From contig NZ_MPDJ01000001.1 of the NCBI RefSeq assembly GCF_001881565.1, positions 776,953 through 840,952 of the forward strand: a stretch of DNA of 64,000 nucleotides, written 5' to 3'. The notes below the pieces were generated by a model. That model ran no database searches and had not been told where the DNA came from. It was given only the letters and a program-made list of their open reading frames with translations. Below, piece by piece: positions 45,306-53,244 of this stretch (within the stretch, counting starts at the first letter, position 1; the number at the start of each line of letters is the position of its first letter). The position numbers and the translations under genes are program-made. Source of the stretch: Eisenbergiella tayi. Lineage in GTDB: Bacteria > Bacillota > Clostridia > Lachnospirales > Lachnospiraceae.

Positions 45306-46213
45306 TGAACGCCACTCCACTTCCCACTTTTCTGTCTCATATAATCACATATTCCCAAACAACCGGCATATATCATTTTCCATTTTCCTTGCAATGCCCA
45401 AACTCCAAAGCAGCCCATTCTGTTTATAATATAATATAAAAAGAAAAATACAAACCGAAGCAACGGCATCCTTTTGCGCATACACATTATCCAATTACGG
45501 CTGATATAATACGCACAAGCAGGACTGCTGTTGCCTCCTGTAGATGCATTTACTTTATGATACATTTTGGCCATAGACGAATAACGGATTTTAATTCCCG
45601 CTTTTTTAGCTCTCAAACTATATTCTGTATCTTCATAATATAAAAAAAATGATTCATCCATAAACCCCAGTCTGCTGAACATGTTTCGTGGCATAAGCAT
45701 ACAACATCCATTTGCAAAATCACAATCTGTGTCTTCATCATATTGCCCTTGATCTTTTTCGCTTTCTCCACGACTTTTAGGCTTCCATACCAAACGTGAA
45801 AAAAAGCCGCCTGCATACCACAAGATATCTTTATCTGCTTCGAATAATATCTTAGGAACAATAATACTATTTGGATATTCCAATGATGTTTCAACCATTA
45901 TTTTTATCATATCCTTTTCTATAACAGTATCATTATTTAATATCATTACAAAATCAGCATCTTCTGTCAAACTTTTTTTAATACCAATATTATTAGCAGC
46001 TGCAAAGCCTATATTCTGTGATAAATATATAAAGTTTACTTCCTTCCTGTTACTAAAACTACTTTTAAGTTGTTCCATTGAAGCATCTGTAGAATGATTA
46101 TCAACTAAATATATATTTATTTCTCCCAACCAGTCACTCCGTAAAATTGAATTAATGCATTCTTCATTAAATCTTAATCCGTTGTAATTTACTAATATAA
46201 CCGCTAATCTCAT
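45302..46213 (-). CDS. GT2 family glycosyltransferase (rhamnosyltransferase-like, WbbL type)
   Basis: 303 residues: AVILVNYNGLRFNEECINS, LVDNHSTDASM, SQNIGFAAANNIGI, ILNNDTVIEKDMI (metal site), GGFFSRLVW, FANGCCMLMPR, and DESFFLYYEDTEYSLRAKKA. This full set is typical of inverting rhamnosyl- and galactofuranosyl-type transferases in O-antigen and capsule loci. GGAAG is just before the ATG. A last hydrophobic stretch near residues 255-270 may attach it to the membrane. Confidence 0.9.
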   Translation of the reverse strand: MRLAVILVNYNGLRFNEECINSILRSDWLGEINIYLVDNHSTDASMEQLKSSFSNRKEVNFIYLSQNIGFAAANNIGIKKSLTEDADFVMILNNDTVIEKDMIKIMVETSLEYPNSIIVPKILFEADKDILWYAGGFFSRLVWKPKSRGESEKDQGQYDEDTDCDFANGCCMLMPRNMFSRLGFMDESFFLYYEDTEYSLRAKKAGIKIRYSSMAKMYHKVNASTGGNSSPACAYYISRNWIMCMRKRMPLLRFVFFFLYYIINRMGCFGVWALQGKWKMIYAGCLGICDYMRQKSGKWSGVQ

Positions 46214-46221
46214 TCTTCTTC

Positions 46222-47394
46222 CTATTTCTTCAACAAAAATTGATACAACTCTTCAATTTGTTGTGTATTTTTCTCTGACATATAATTTCCCTTCGCCCAC
46301 ATATATGCTGTCTTACCCATATTTTCCAGCCATTGGGGATGCATAATTATATTCTCCATTTTAACCGCCAAGCTTTCAGCATCACCTGATTTAAACAACC
46401 AGCCAGTTACCTTATCCTGAATTAATTCAGGATTTGCCCCGGAATCCGATGCTAACACAGGACGTCCGCTTAGCATCGCCTCTATCGTAACTCTGCCAAA
46501 TGCTTCCATTACAGATGCTACAATTTCCACGTCACATTTCCTCCGAAGAGCATTCATATCATCTATTCTTCCCAGAAGTTGAACTTCCTCCAGTTTATGG
46601 CTTGCAATATACTGCCGAAGTTCTTCATTATACACAACAGAATCTCTTGTACTTGCTACTGCGCCTGCTATTAAAACACAAAAATTTTCTATTCCTTTTT
46701 CTTTCAATAAATGTACTGCTTCTAATACTATTTTCTGTCCCTTATTTCTTTGTAAATTACCCGCAATTAAAAAAGTAATTTTCCGAGATTCTTTGTAGAA
46801 AGGACATGAATAATTTAGATATTGGGACGAAATACCATCATAAATCACTTCCACATTTTCAGTCAGCTCAGGATAATATTTTCTTAAACATCTGGAAATA
46901 AATACTACTCTTCCATCAATTGCCGCAACCTGCTTTAAACTCTCTTTACGCCCTTTTATAAACTTCAATTCATAATCCAAATCTCCAAATTCACGAAAAT
47001 GCCACACATGCGCTATTTTACTTTTTTTAGCGGCCATATTTCCAATATCAATAGTACTGGAGTTGCTATGAACAATATCAATTTTATTTTTTTTTATTAT
47101 TCTGCAAATTCTATAAGCAGGTATAAACTGCATAAAATGTAATATGCTAAACAAGGCTCTATACGCAACATTCCAATAACCCGGAGCCATCCACCACCCA
47201 AAAAAAACACCAAAAACAGGTATTCCCAATTTATTGAGTTTATCACCTACAGGACAATGTCTAAAAGGCAAAATAACAATTACTTCATGTCCTCTTATCT
47301 TCATTTCTTCTGCCATAGATACCAGACATAATGAAGCTCCTCCCAGTTTTCTTTCATGACCAATATATAATATTTTTAGTTTATTTTCGCTCAA
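46222..47394 (-). CDS. GT4 family glycosyltransferase
   Basis: About 390 residues. Acceptor side: KILYIGHERKLGGASLCLVS and VIVILPFRHCPVGD; donor side: TFLIAGNLQRNKGQKIVLEA, LGRIDDMNALRRKCDVEIV, and MEAFGRVTIEAMLSGRPV. The start is most likely a TTG at 47394 with GGAG seven bases upstream; upstream ATG codons (47421, 47457) lie deep in the DUF2304 gene and lack good sites. So the 5' end overlaps that gene by 14 bases. Retaining transferase, donor unknown. Confidence 0.87.
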   Translation of the reverse strand: MSENKLKILYIGHERKLGGASLCLVSMAEEMKIRGHEVIVILPFRHCPVGDKLNKLGIPVFGVFFGWWMAPGYWNVAYRALFSILHFMQFIPAYRICRIIKKNKIDIVHSNSSTIDIGNMAAKKSKIAHVWHFREFGDLDYELKFIKGRKESLKQVAAIDGRVVFISRCLRKYYPELTENVEVIYDGISSQYLNYSCPFYKESRKITFLIAGNLQRNKGQKIVLEAVHLLKEKGIENFCVLIAGAVASTRDSVVYNEELRQYIASHKLEEVQLLGRIDDMNALRRKCDVEIVASVMEAFGRVTIEAMLSGRPVLASDSGANPELIQDKVTGWLFKSGDAESLAVKMENIIMHPQWLENMGKTAYMWAKGNYMSEKNTQQIEELYQFLLKK

Positions 47395-47791
47395 ACCTTT
47401 TCTCCATATCAACAAATTCATCTTTGTTGTCAGAAAACTGCCGGGATTCCAATTCACGTATGCGCTTTTCCATTATAGCCAGCTCCTGTACCAATAATTT
47501 GATTTTATTTGCCTGCCTGGATACAATAGAAGTTAAAGACATCATAATCATTATTACAAAAGCAAACGACATGATAAAAAGGCCGTTCATATTATCCTGA
47601 ATTCCTATCACCTTTACGAATCCCCTTAATACATCCGGCCAAATAACTAATAATGCTAAAATAAATCCAGCAAACATCCACAACAAAGTATAACGTAACT
47701 CAAGTGTTTTATTTTTCAAAAAGATTAAAAGAATAACAAAATAGAAAAGCAAGGCGATAATCAGTACAATTCTTAATGTTGAAGGTATCAT
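47381..47791 (-). CDS. DUF2304 family small membrane protein
   Basis: 136 residues: three helices (roughly residues 5-25, 35-55, 68-90) and a C-terminal charged coiled-coil-like tail (LLVQELAIMEKRIRELES). DUF2304 proteins regularly occur next to DPM1-like GT2 genes, as here, and may help anchor or regulate that enzyme, but no activity is established. The start at 47791 has an ideal AAGGAGG site, and its ATG overlaps the GT2 stop (ATGA), so the two are co-translated. The longer reading from 47872 lies wholly within the GT2 gene. Confidence 0.85.
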   Translation of the reverse strand: MIPSTLRIVLIIALLFYFVILLIFLKNKTLELRYTLLWMFAGFILALLVIWPDVLRGFVKVIGIQDNMNGLFIMSFAFVIMIMMSLTSIVSRQANKIKLLVQELAIMEKRIRELESRQFSDNKDEFVDMEKRFERK

Positions 47792-48507
47792 CTTTTCCTC
47801 CTTATACCATAACTGATTCTTCGAATGATAATAGCAAGCGTTACTTTTATCATATAATAAATCGAATTCCAAAATTTAATTGAACTTTCTCCGCCCTGCC
47901 GTTCATTCATTACAACAGGAATCTCCTTTATAATACCTCCATACATAACTGCAGTAACAATAGCTTCCGGCTCAGGATAATCATTTGAATAGTCCTGACA
48001 ATATATATTAATATAAGTCCTGTTTACCGCTCTGAAGCCACTTGTCACATCATAAATTTTACTTCCTGTACAAACCTTGATCAAGAAGCTTAACACCTTT
48101 ATCCCCATTCGCCTTGCACCAGATGACTGAAAGCCTTCCTTTTCCAGGAATCGGGAACCAATTACAACATCTGCTTGTCCATCAGAAAGTAACTTTACCA
48201 TCTCTTCTGCATATATAATATTGTGTTGTCCATCCCCGTCTATTTGTATAGCTATATCATAATGACTTTTCTTTGCATAAAGATAACCAGCTTGTACTGC
48301 TCCGCCAATACCCAGATTTATAGGTAAATTTAATAATGAATACCCTTTTTGTTCGCAGATTTCTCCCGTTAAATCCATTGAGCCATCATTAACTATTAAA
48401 TAGTCATATTCTGGGAACGTTTTTTGAATATTTGTTACTACCTTTTCAATATTCTCCTCTTCATTAAAAGCAGGAATAATTATTAAAACTTTCACTTTGC
48501 ACCTCAT
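47788..48507 (-). CDS. GT2 family glycosyltransferase, DPM1-like
   Basis: 239 residues with VLIIIPAFNEEENIEKVV, IVNDGSMDLTG, NLGIGGAVQAGYL, QIDGDGQHNI (metal site), and YDVTSGFRAVNR. It resembles dolichyl-phosphate mannose synthases and the GT2 paired with DUF2304 in cell-wall polysaccharide loci. It lacks the two C-terminal helices of GtrB; only one amphipathic/hydrophobic region near the end is present, so DUF2304 (overlapping by ATGA) could supply the anchor. Probable product: a polyprenyl-phosphate sugar for a GT-C enzyme such as the DUF2142 protein upstream. Confidence 0.88.
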   Translation of the reverse strand: MRCKVKVLIIIPAFNEEENIEKVVTNIQKTFPEYDYLIVNDGSMDLTGEICEQKGYSLLNLPINLGIGGAVQAGYLYAKKSHYDIAIQIDGDGQHNIIYAEEMVKLLSDGQADVVIGSRFLEKEGFQSSGARRMGIKVLSFLIKVCTGSKIYDVTSGFRAVNRTYINIYCQDYSNDYPEPEAIVTAVMYGGIIKEIPVVMNERQGGESSIKFWNSIYYMIKVTLAIIIRRISYGIRRKR

Positions 48508-50573
48508 TAGGAAATACCAAGAAATATCTTAAAAAAGCAATAAATGTATAAACATTCGGCCATAGAAAAATAATAGTATAGCTTCCGCACCTCTGAATAT
48601 TCGCACAGTCTTCGTTCATTATACATTAAATAAAGAATAATTGGTATCCATACAATAAAATATCTTCCTTGAACACCATTTATAACAGTTGCATTCATAG
48701 GCGTTTCAATCAGCATGAGTAAATGAAAAGCGATAACCTCCACTCCAAAAAAGAATAGACATGCAGCCTTTTCTTTCATGCCGATAACAGGTGCTTTTTC
48801 ACCTTTTATTCTGACTGCAGATGCTGCCAAAAGCAAAATAAAAAGAATAAGAATTACCCAATTTATGGTTTTGTCTGTCCACGCCATTCTATATCCCAAA
48901 AGACCACCCAGATAAAAATCGGCTTTATTCACTAAAGTTCTGATGAACAATTCTATAAATCCAAATAAATCAGTAAATAAATATGATATTCCATATGCCG
49001 TAACATTTGTTTCCGGAATTTTTTCTACCGCCTCAACTACTACAGGTGCCATATTAACTATACTTTTTGTAATTTCATTAGATGATATTCCCATCATTTT
49101 TTGCAGCATTGACCAATACGCATTAAAGGATGTAAAGAGCATTGCTAATGTTCCCACAGCCAAACTTCCCAGACTGATAAGCCATTTTCTTTTACTGCTC
49201 CCATAGTTTCTGGCCGAGATACACATAAAAGGTAACAAAAATAATAAATAAAATCCTCCCTTAACACATCCCAAAATTGCCGCTAAAATTAACAATATCA
49301 GACAATTTCTTTTACTTAATATTGCCGCCCTTGCTCTGAAGAATAATGCAACTATAACTATACAGACTGCCATAACAACAGAATCATAGGTAATACCCGT
49401 TGCCTGATAAATCCCCATGGGCAATAAAACAGTAAATGCTAATACTGACTTTAAATATGGAGATATTTTAATCGCATAAAAAGCCATTGCTGCATAAAAC
49501 ACAAAAAAGCAAATCTTAGCAAACAATATATTAAACCGTGCGCTTCCACCAAAAATCCTCCCAAGGGTTAACCCTATCACTCCAGGAAAATATTCAAAAA
49601 AACTGGAAGCACTTGTTCCTCTATATTCGTGACTCATTACAAGTTGATTATCAGCAGCCCGATTATCAAATTCATCTAATGTATCCCAAAAATGCTGCGC
49701 TACTTCATTCTCCCTGCGATAAATGACATAAATTTCATCAAATGCTTTTGCCTCATCAGTCTTCAAATAGACATAAGAACTTGTGTCCTTTTCATCCCAT
49801 CCCAACAAAACATTCGAATAATGATAAGCCTTTGCCAAATGAGTTCCCCCATCATGAACAACATTGACAGACAAAAACAGCAGAAAAGTTACTCCAACAG
49901 GAATAATTAAACCTAAAAACAAATATTCTTCCGAAAGTCTGGTTTGACTTACCAGCAGCAATGAAATTATAATTATGAAAAATATCATCAAAAAAACTGC
50001 TGCTGCAAGATTTTTATATCGATTTGTATAAGTATGCGTACCCACCCCTACGGAATAATCTCCTGTCTTACCATTTATTATGGCAGGCATATCATATTCA
50101 TCTGTTTTAAATCCAAAAATACCTAAGCCTTCCTCTCCCATCCCCTCAAACTGCAGTCTAAGAATATAAGGAGTCTTTTTTTTCCCTCCATTTTCGATAG
50201 AAATACAGACAGACTCACCATAATGTATTTCTGAATTTTCCACTTCTTTATAATATATAATTTCGCTCGAAGTCTTGTCCAGAACTGATATAAAAGTTTT
50301 GCCCGATATTTGATTCTCATGATCAGAAAAGTTTATTGTAGCAAAATCAAAATCCTTCGGGCTGATAAATTCCTGCTCAATAATATAATCATTTGTTAGG
50401 GAATATATAAACTGCTCTTCTCCAAAATGACCTATATGAGTTACATATCCGGGAATATTTCCACTTATTTCAGACTTAGCCATAAGCCATATAACACCTA
50501 AAAAGATACAGGCCATTAATAACATTATAACAAAATCCCGATTTTTAACTCTATCCATCAATCTTTTTACCAT
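48507..50573 (-). CDS. DUF2142 family polytopic membrane protein
   Basis: About 688 residues: N-terminal helix, an outer beta-rich domain (~residues 40-190), then about eleven helices. The loop VVHDGGTHLAKAYHYSN has the acidic site typical for GT-C first loops, followed by the long DUF2142 segment that ends RGTSASSFFEYFPGVIGLTL. DUF2142 proteins are found in capsule and wall-glycan loci and are thought to transfer sugars from polyprenyl phosphates. The start is uncertain; ATG codons at 50597 and 50573 both overlap the upstream gene and neither has a strong site. The 3' end touches the DPM1-like GT2. Confidence 0.78.
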   Translation of the reverse strand: MVKRLMDRVKNRDFVIMLLMACIFLGVIWLMAKSEISGNIPGYVTHIGHFGEEQFIYSLTNDYIIEQEFISPKDFDFATINFSDHENQISGKTFISVLDKTSSEIIYYKEVENSEIHYGESVCISIENGGKKKTPYILRLQFEGMGEEGLGIFGFKTDEYDMPAIINGKTGDYSVGVGTHTYTNRYKNLAAAVFLMIFFIIIISLLLVSQTRLSEEYLFLGLIIPVGVTFLLFLSVNVVHDGGTHLAKAYHYSNVLLGWDEKDTSSYVYLKTDEAKAFDEIYVIYRRENEVAQHFWDTLDEFDNRAADNQLVMSHEYRGTSASSFFEYFPGVIGLTLGRIFGGSARFNILFAKICFFVFYAAMAFYAIKISPYLKSVLAFTVLLPMGIYQATGITYDSVVMAVCIVIVALFFRARAAILSKRNCLILLILAAILGCVKGGFYLLFLLPFMCISARNYGSSKRKWLISLGSLAVGTLAMLFTSFNAYWSMLQKMMGISSNEITKSIVNMAPVVVEAVEKIPETNVTAYGISYLFTDLFGFIELFIRTLVNKADFYLGGLLGYRMAWTDKTINWVILILFILLLAASAVRIKGEKAPVIGMKEKAACLFFFGVEVIAFHLLMLIETPMNATVINGVQGRYFIVWIPIILYLMYNERRLCEYSEVRKLYYYFSMAECLYIYCFFKIFLGIS

Positions 50574-52176
50574 TTTTTTCACCACTTGAATATGCAATCG
50601 CTGTGATAATTATTAAAACTACCAGTGTTATTCCTAATGTTCCCCATATTCCCGAACTGATTACTTTACGTGCATATTCCATTTTTAGCATATTGCCGTC
50701 AAACTCATACATTGCACCCTCTGGGCCAGGATATTCATAAACAATACTGTTAAATGTCTCCGGAAGCGCTTTCATATCTATATACTTTTCTTCGCGTGCG
50801 CCACAGTCTGTGCTGCCAATTCCAATGTATATACTGTCGGGCCGATCAACAAACTTCGCTCCTAATAAAGAACATACAATAAATGAAAAAAACATAAAAA
50901 GTGTCAGTTTCCCGCTGAATCTAACTGCTGTTCGTACAAAAAACCGCAGAATCTTAACAGCCCATCCTATCTCAATATAATATTCTCTATTACAATTCGA
51001 TAATAAAGGAACTTTCCGATCCATCCCGCGGATATTCAATATTTTAGAATTCTTCCCCATAGTCCCGAATAAATATTGTCCTATGAATAATACCGTTAAG
51101 TTTTTAAAAGAGGTATTAAAAAGAAAAGGCTCGGATACACCTGCAACTAACAATGATAACATTATCGCTAATCCACTCCATTTATTATTTCTAACCATAT
51201 CGTGAATCGTAAGCATATAACCGACAATAATAATTGTAAAGAAAACAAGACCATATGACATCAAGGCTTCCGTATAACTGCAGTCTATTGCAAAGCCTCC
51301 TATACCAGGCACATTCGTCCCCCATAGATTAATCCCTAATTGCTCAATATAAACCCTAGTTGCCAAATACCTATTATTAAGAGCATTGTTAATCAGCCCA
51401 AAAAGTTTACCATCTCCATCAAGCACCATCGCCCCCACCAAAGAGAATAAAATACATATAGGGAAAACACACTGCAAAAAAATTCTCTCCAATCTGAACA
51501 CTTCTTTCCGATTGGATAAATACAGATTAAAAAGCAATAAAAGTACTTCCAGCAGAAAACCAGTAAAGCTTACTGAATATAGAAAAATATATAAATTTCC
51601 CAACATAAGCCATCCTGTAATCTTCCACTGTCTACGTGGCTTTTGATTCCATATATAAAGGATAAATGCAGAAAGCACTACATAAGTTATATGAAGGACA
51701 TTTGGATGCGTATAACCTAAACTCCACCTGAGAATAGGACCCAATCCTAATTTTTCATGAGCCAAAATCGGCCCTGTATATCCTCCGGCTAATGTACGCA
51801 GTATCATATAAGCAAAACAACTGCCCCAAAACAATGCCCCGATCTTAAATACCCTTATAATATCAATATTCTTCAAGCCAATTATTAATGCAATTAAAAT
51901 CAATGCACTTTTATCTTTAGAATGTAAAAATATCCATACTCCAAAAAGCGCTAAAGGAAGCATCCACAGTATATCAACCACTTTATATTCTGTAAGCACT
52001 AACTTAATGCCCAGGAAAATAAAGGCCAAAATAAGACAGATATTGTATAACTGCATGCCCTCGTATAACCCAATCCCCTTTGCAAATAGCATTATCATCC
52101 AAAATAGATAATAGCATGCCTCATCTATCCTTAATGTAATATAAGTACTTTTTTTTATCTGATTCACTGAACTCAT
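50551..52176 (-). CDS. Wzy/O-antigen-ligase-like polymerase with C-terminal extension
   Basis: 541 residues; about ten helices in residues 25-390, with the loop GYTHPNVLHITYVVL and NALNNRYLATRVYIEQLG followed by DCSYTEALMSYG, a pattern familiar from Gram-positive capsule polymerases. Unusually, another ~150 residues follow: a helix, an outer domain (DRPDSIYIGIGSTDCGAREEK region), and a last helix. The extension could bind the growing chain. AAGGAAAA precedes the ATG. As the only Wzy-like protein seen, it is the likely polymerase of the locus. Confidence 0.78.
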   Translation of the reverse strand: MSSVNQIKKSTYITLRIDEACYYLFWMIMLFAKGIGLYEGMQLYNICLILAFIFLGIKLVLTEYKVVDILWMLPLALFGVWIFLHSKDKSALILIALIIGLKNIDIIRVFKIGALFWGSCFAYMILRTLAGGYTGPILAHEKLGLGPILRWSLGYTHPNVLHITYVVLSAFILYIWNQKPRRQWKITGWLMLGNLYIFLYSVSFTGFLLEVLLLLFNLYLSNRKEVFRLERIFLQCVFPICILFSLVGAMVLDGDGKLFGLINNALNNRYLATRVYIEQLGINLWGTNVPGIGGFAIDCSYTEALMSYGLVFFTIIIVGYMLTIHDMVRNNKWSGLAIMLSLLVAGVSEPFLFNTSFKNLTVLFIGQYLFGTMGKNSKILNIRGMDRKVPLLSNCNREYYIEIGWAVKILRFFVRTAVRFSGKLTLFMFFSFIVCSLLGAKFVDRPDSIYIGIGSTDCGAREEKYIDMKALPETFNSIVYEYPGPEGAMYEFDGNMLKMEYARKVISSGIWGTLGITLVVLIIITAIAYSSGEKNGKKIDG

Positions 52177-52254
52177 ACGTTTTATTTTCCTTAGGCTCTA
52201 TTTAAAGTACGGATTATTTAAGTCAACAATTTATGTCGAAAATTTATTAATTCA

Positions 52255-53244
52255 TTACCAATAACAACCGCCTTCTACTTCCTTATTCTTATTAGGTGTT
52301 TCAGAACTTCTCGGAAATACCCAGGCATCATTAAACGATAATTCGGCCCTCGGATTTTCTATCCATCGCCTGCCTTTAATTCCAAATAGTATTTGCGTAA
52401 CCCCGCCCATATGAATAACCTGTTTACCAGCTCTTTTAAGCATTGCAGCAAGCGGAAAACCATAGGCTCCACATCCCAGAACAGCAATATCAAAATCTAT
52501 TTCCAACGCCTTATTATACATATAATCTAATGCATCAAACCAAGTGTCAAAACGTTCATCTTTTTCTCCAGCAATTGTCTGCACAGCTTTTAATGTTTTC
52601 AATTCAAACTCAGGCAAAACATTTGTACCTGGGAAAATATAATTTCTTTTTTTGTACTGTTCTTTGATTGACTCCTCAAACGGATGAATTACCAAAACTT
52701 TTTTTCCCTCTAAGGCCGATGACCATGGTTCTTTACAACGCCATGGTTCTAAATAATTCAAAAAAGATAATTTAACATCTGGCATGTATTCAGTAATAAT
52801 GTAGTCATCCATTTCACAGTGCCACATAGCGAGCAAATCTGTATATCTGCATGATTCCAACATTAAATCTGTAAACTTTTCTGCCAATTTAGGATCATTT
52901 GGAAAAAACCCCGATAATTCTCCTAACCGAGCAAACCATTTATTAAATCTGGCTTCTATTTCAGGTGAGGTACCAAACATACGTCTTTTTAATACGCTGG
53001 TCATTACAGATAGTTCTGTATTTCCAAATCTGGCAGCCATAAATGGTTGTCCGAAATCAATTTGCTCTTTTAACCATCTATTCGTTTTCATTTTCCCCAT
53101 TACTAATTTATTTGCATAAAAATGCATAACCGGGTCAAAATTGAAGTATTTTTCACAAATATGACGCCGAATAACTTTATGGAAATAAAAATTTCTAAAT
53201 TTGCAACGTTTTTCATAAAATATCCATTTGCACTTCTTATTCAT
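52255..53244 (-). CDS. Uncharacterised protein, possible GT-D-type glycosyltransferase (DUF1792-like)
   Basis: 329 residues, soluble. Recognisable blocks are QPFMAARFGNTELSVM near residue 70, GFFPND, KKVLVIHPFEESIKEQY, FDIAVLGCGAYGFPLAAML, and VIHMGGVTQILFGIKGRRW. The ARFGxxE start and the GCGAYGFPLA block recall GT-D enzymes (DUF1792), but I cannot confirm it. A charged basic N-terminus (CKWIFYEKRCKFRNFYFHK) may bind the membrane. Eight bases overlap with the YfhO-type gene upstream. AGGTGG precedes the ATG. Confidence 0.55.
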   Translation of the reverse strand: MNKKCKWIFYEKRCKFRNFYFHKVIRRHICEKYFNFDPVMHFYANKLVMGKMKTNRWLKEQIDFGQPFMAARFGNTELSVMTSVLKRRMFGTSPEIEARFNKWFARLGELSGFFPNDPKLAEKFTDLMLESCRYTDLLAMWHCEMDDYIITEYMPDVKLSFLNYLEPWRCKEPWSSALEGKKVLVIHPFEESIKEQYKKRNYIFPGTNVLPEFELKTLKAVQTIAGEKDERFDTWFDALDYMYNKALEIDFDIAVLGCGAYGFPLAAMLKRAGKQVIHMGGVTQILFGIKGRRWIENPRAELSFNDAWVFPRSSETPNKNKEVEGGCYW

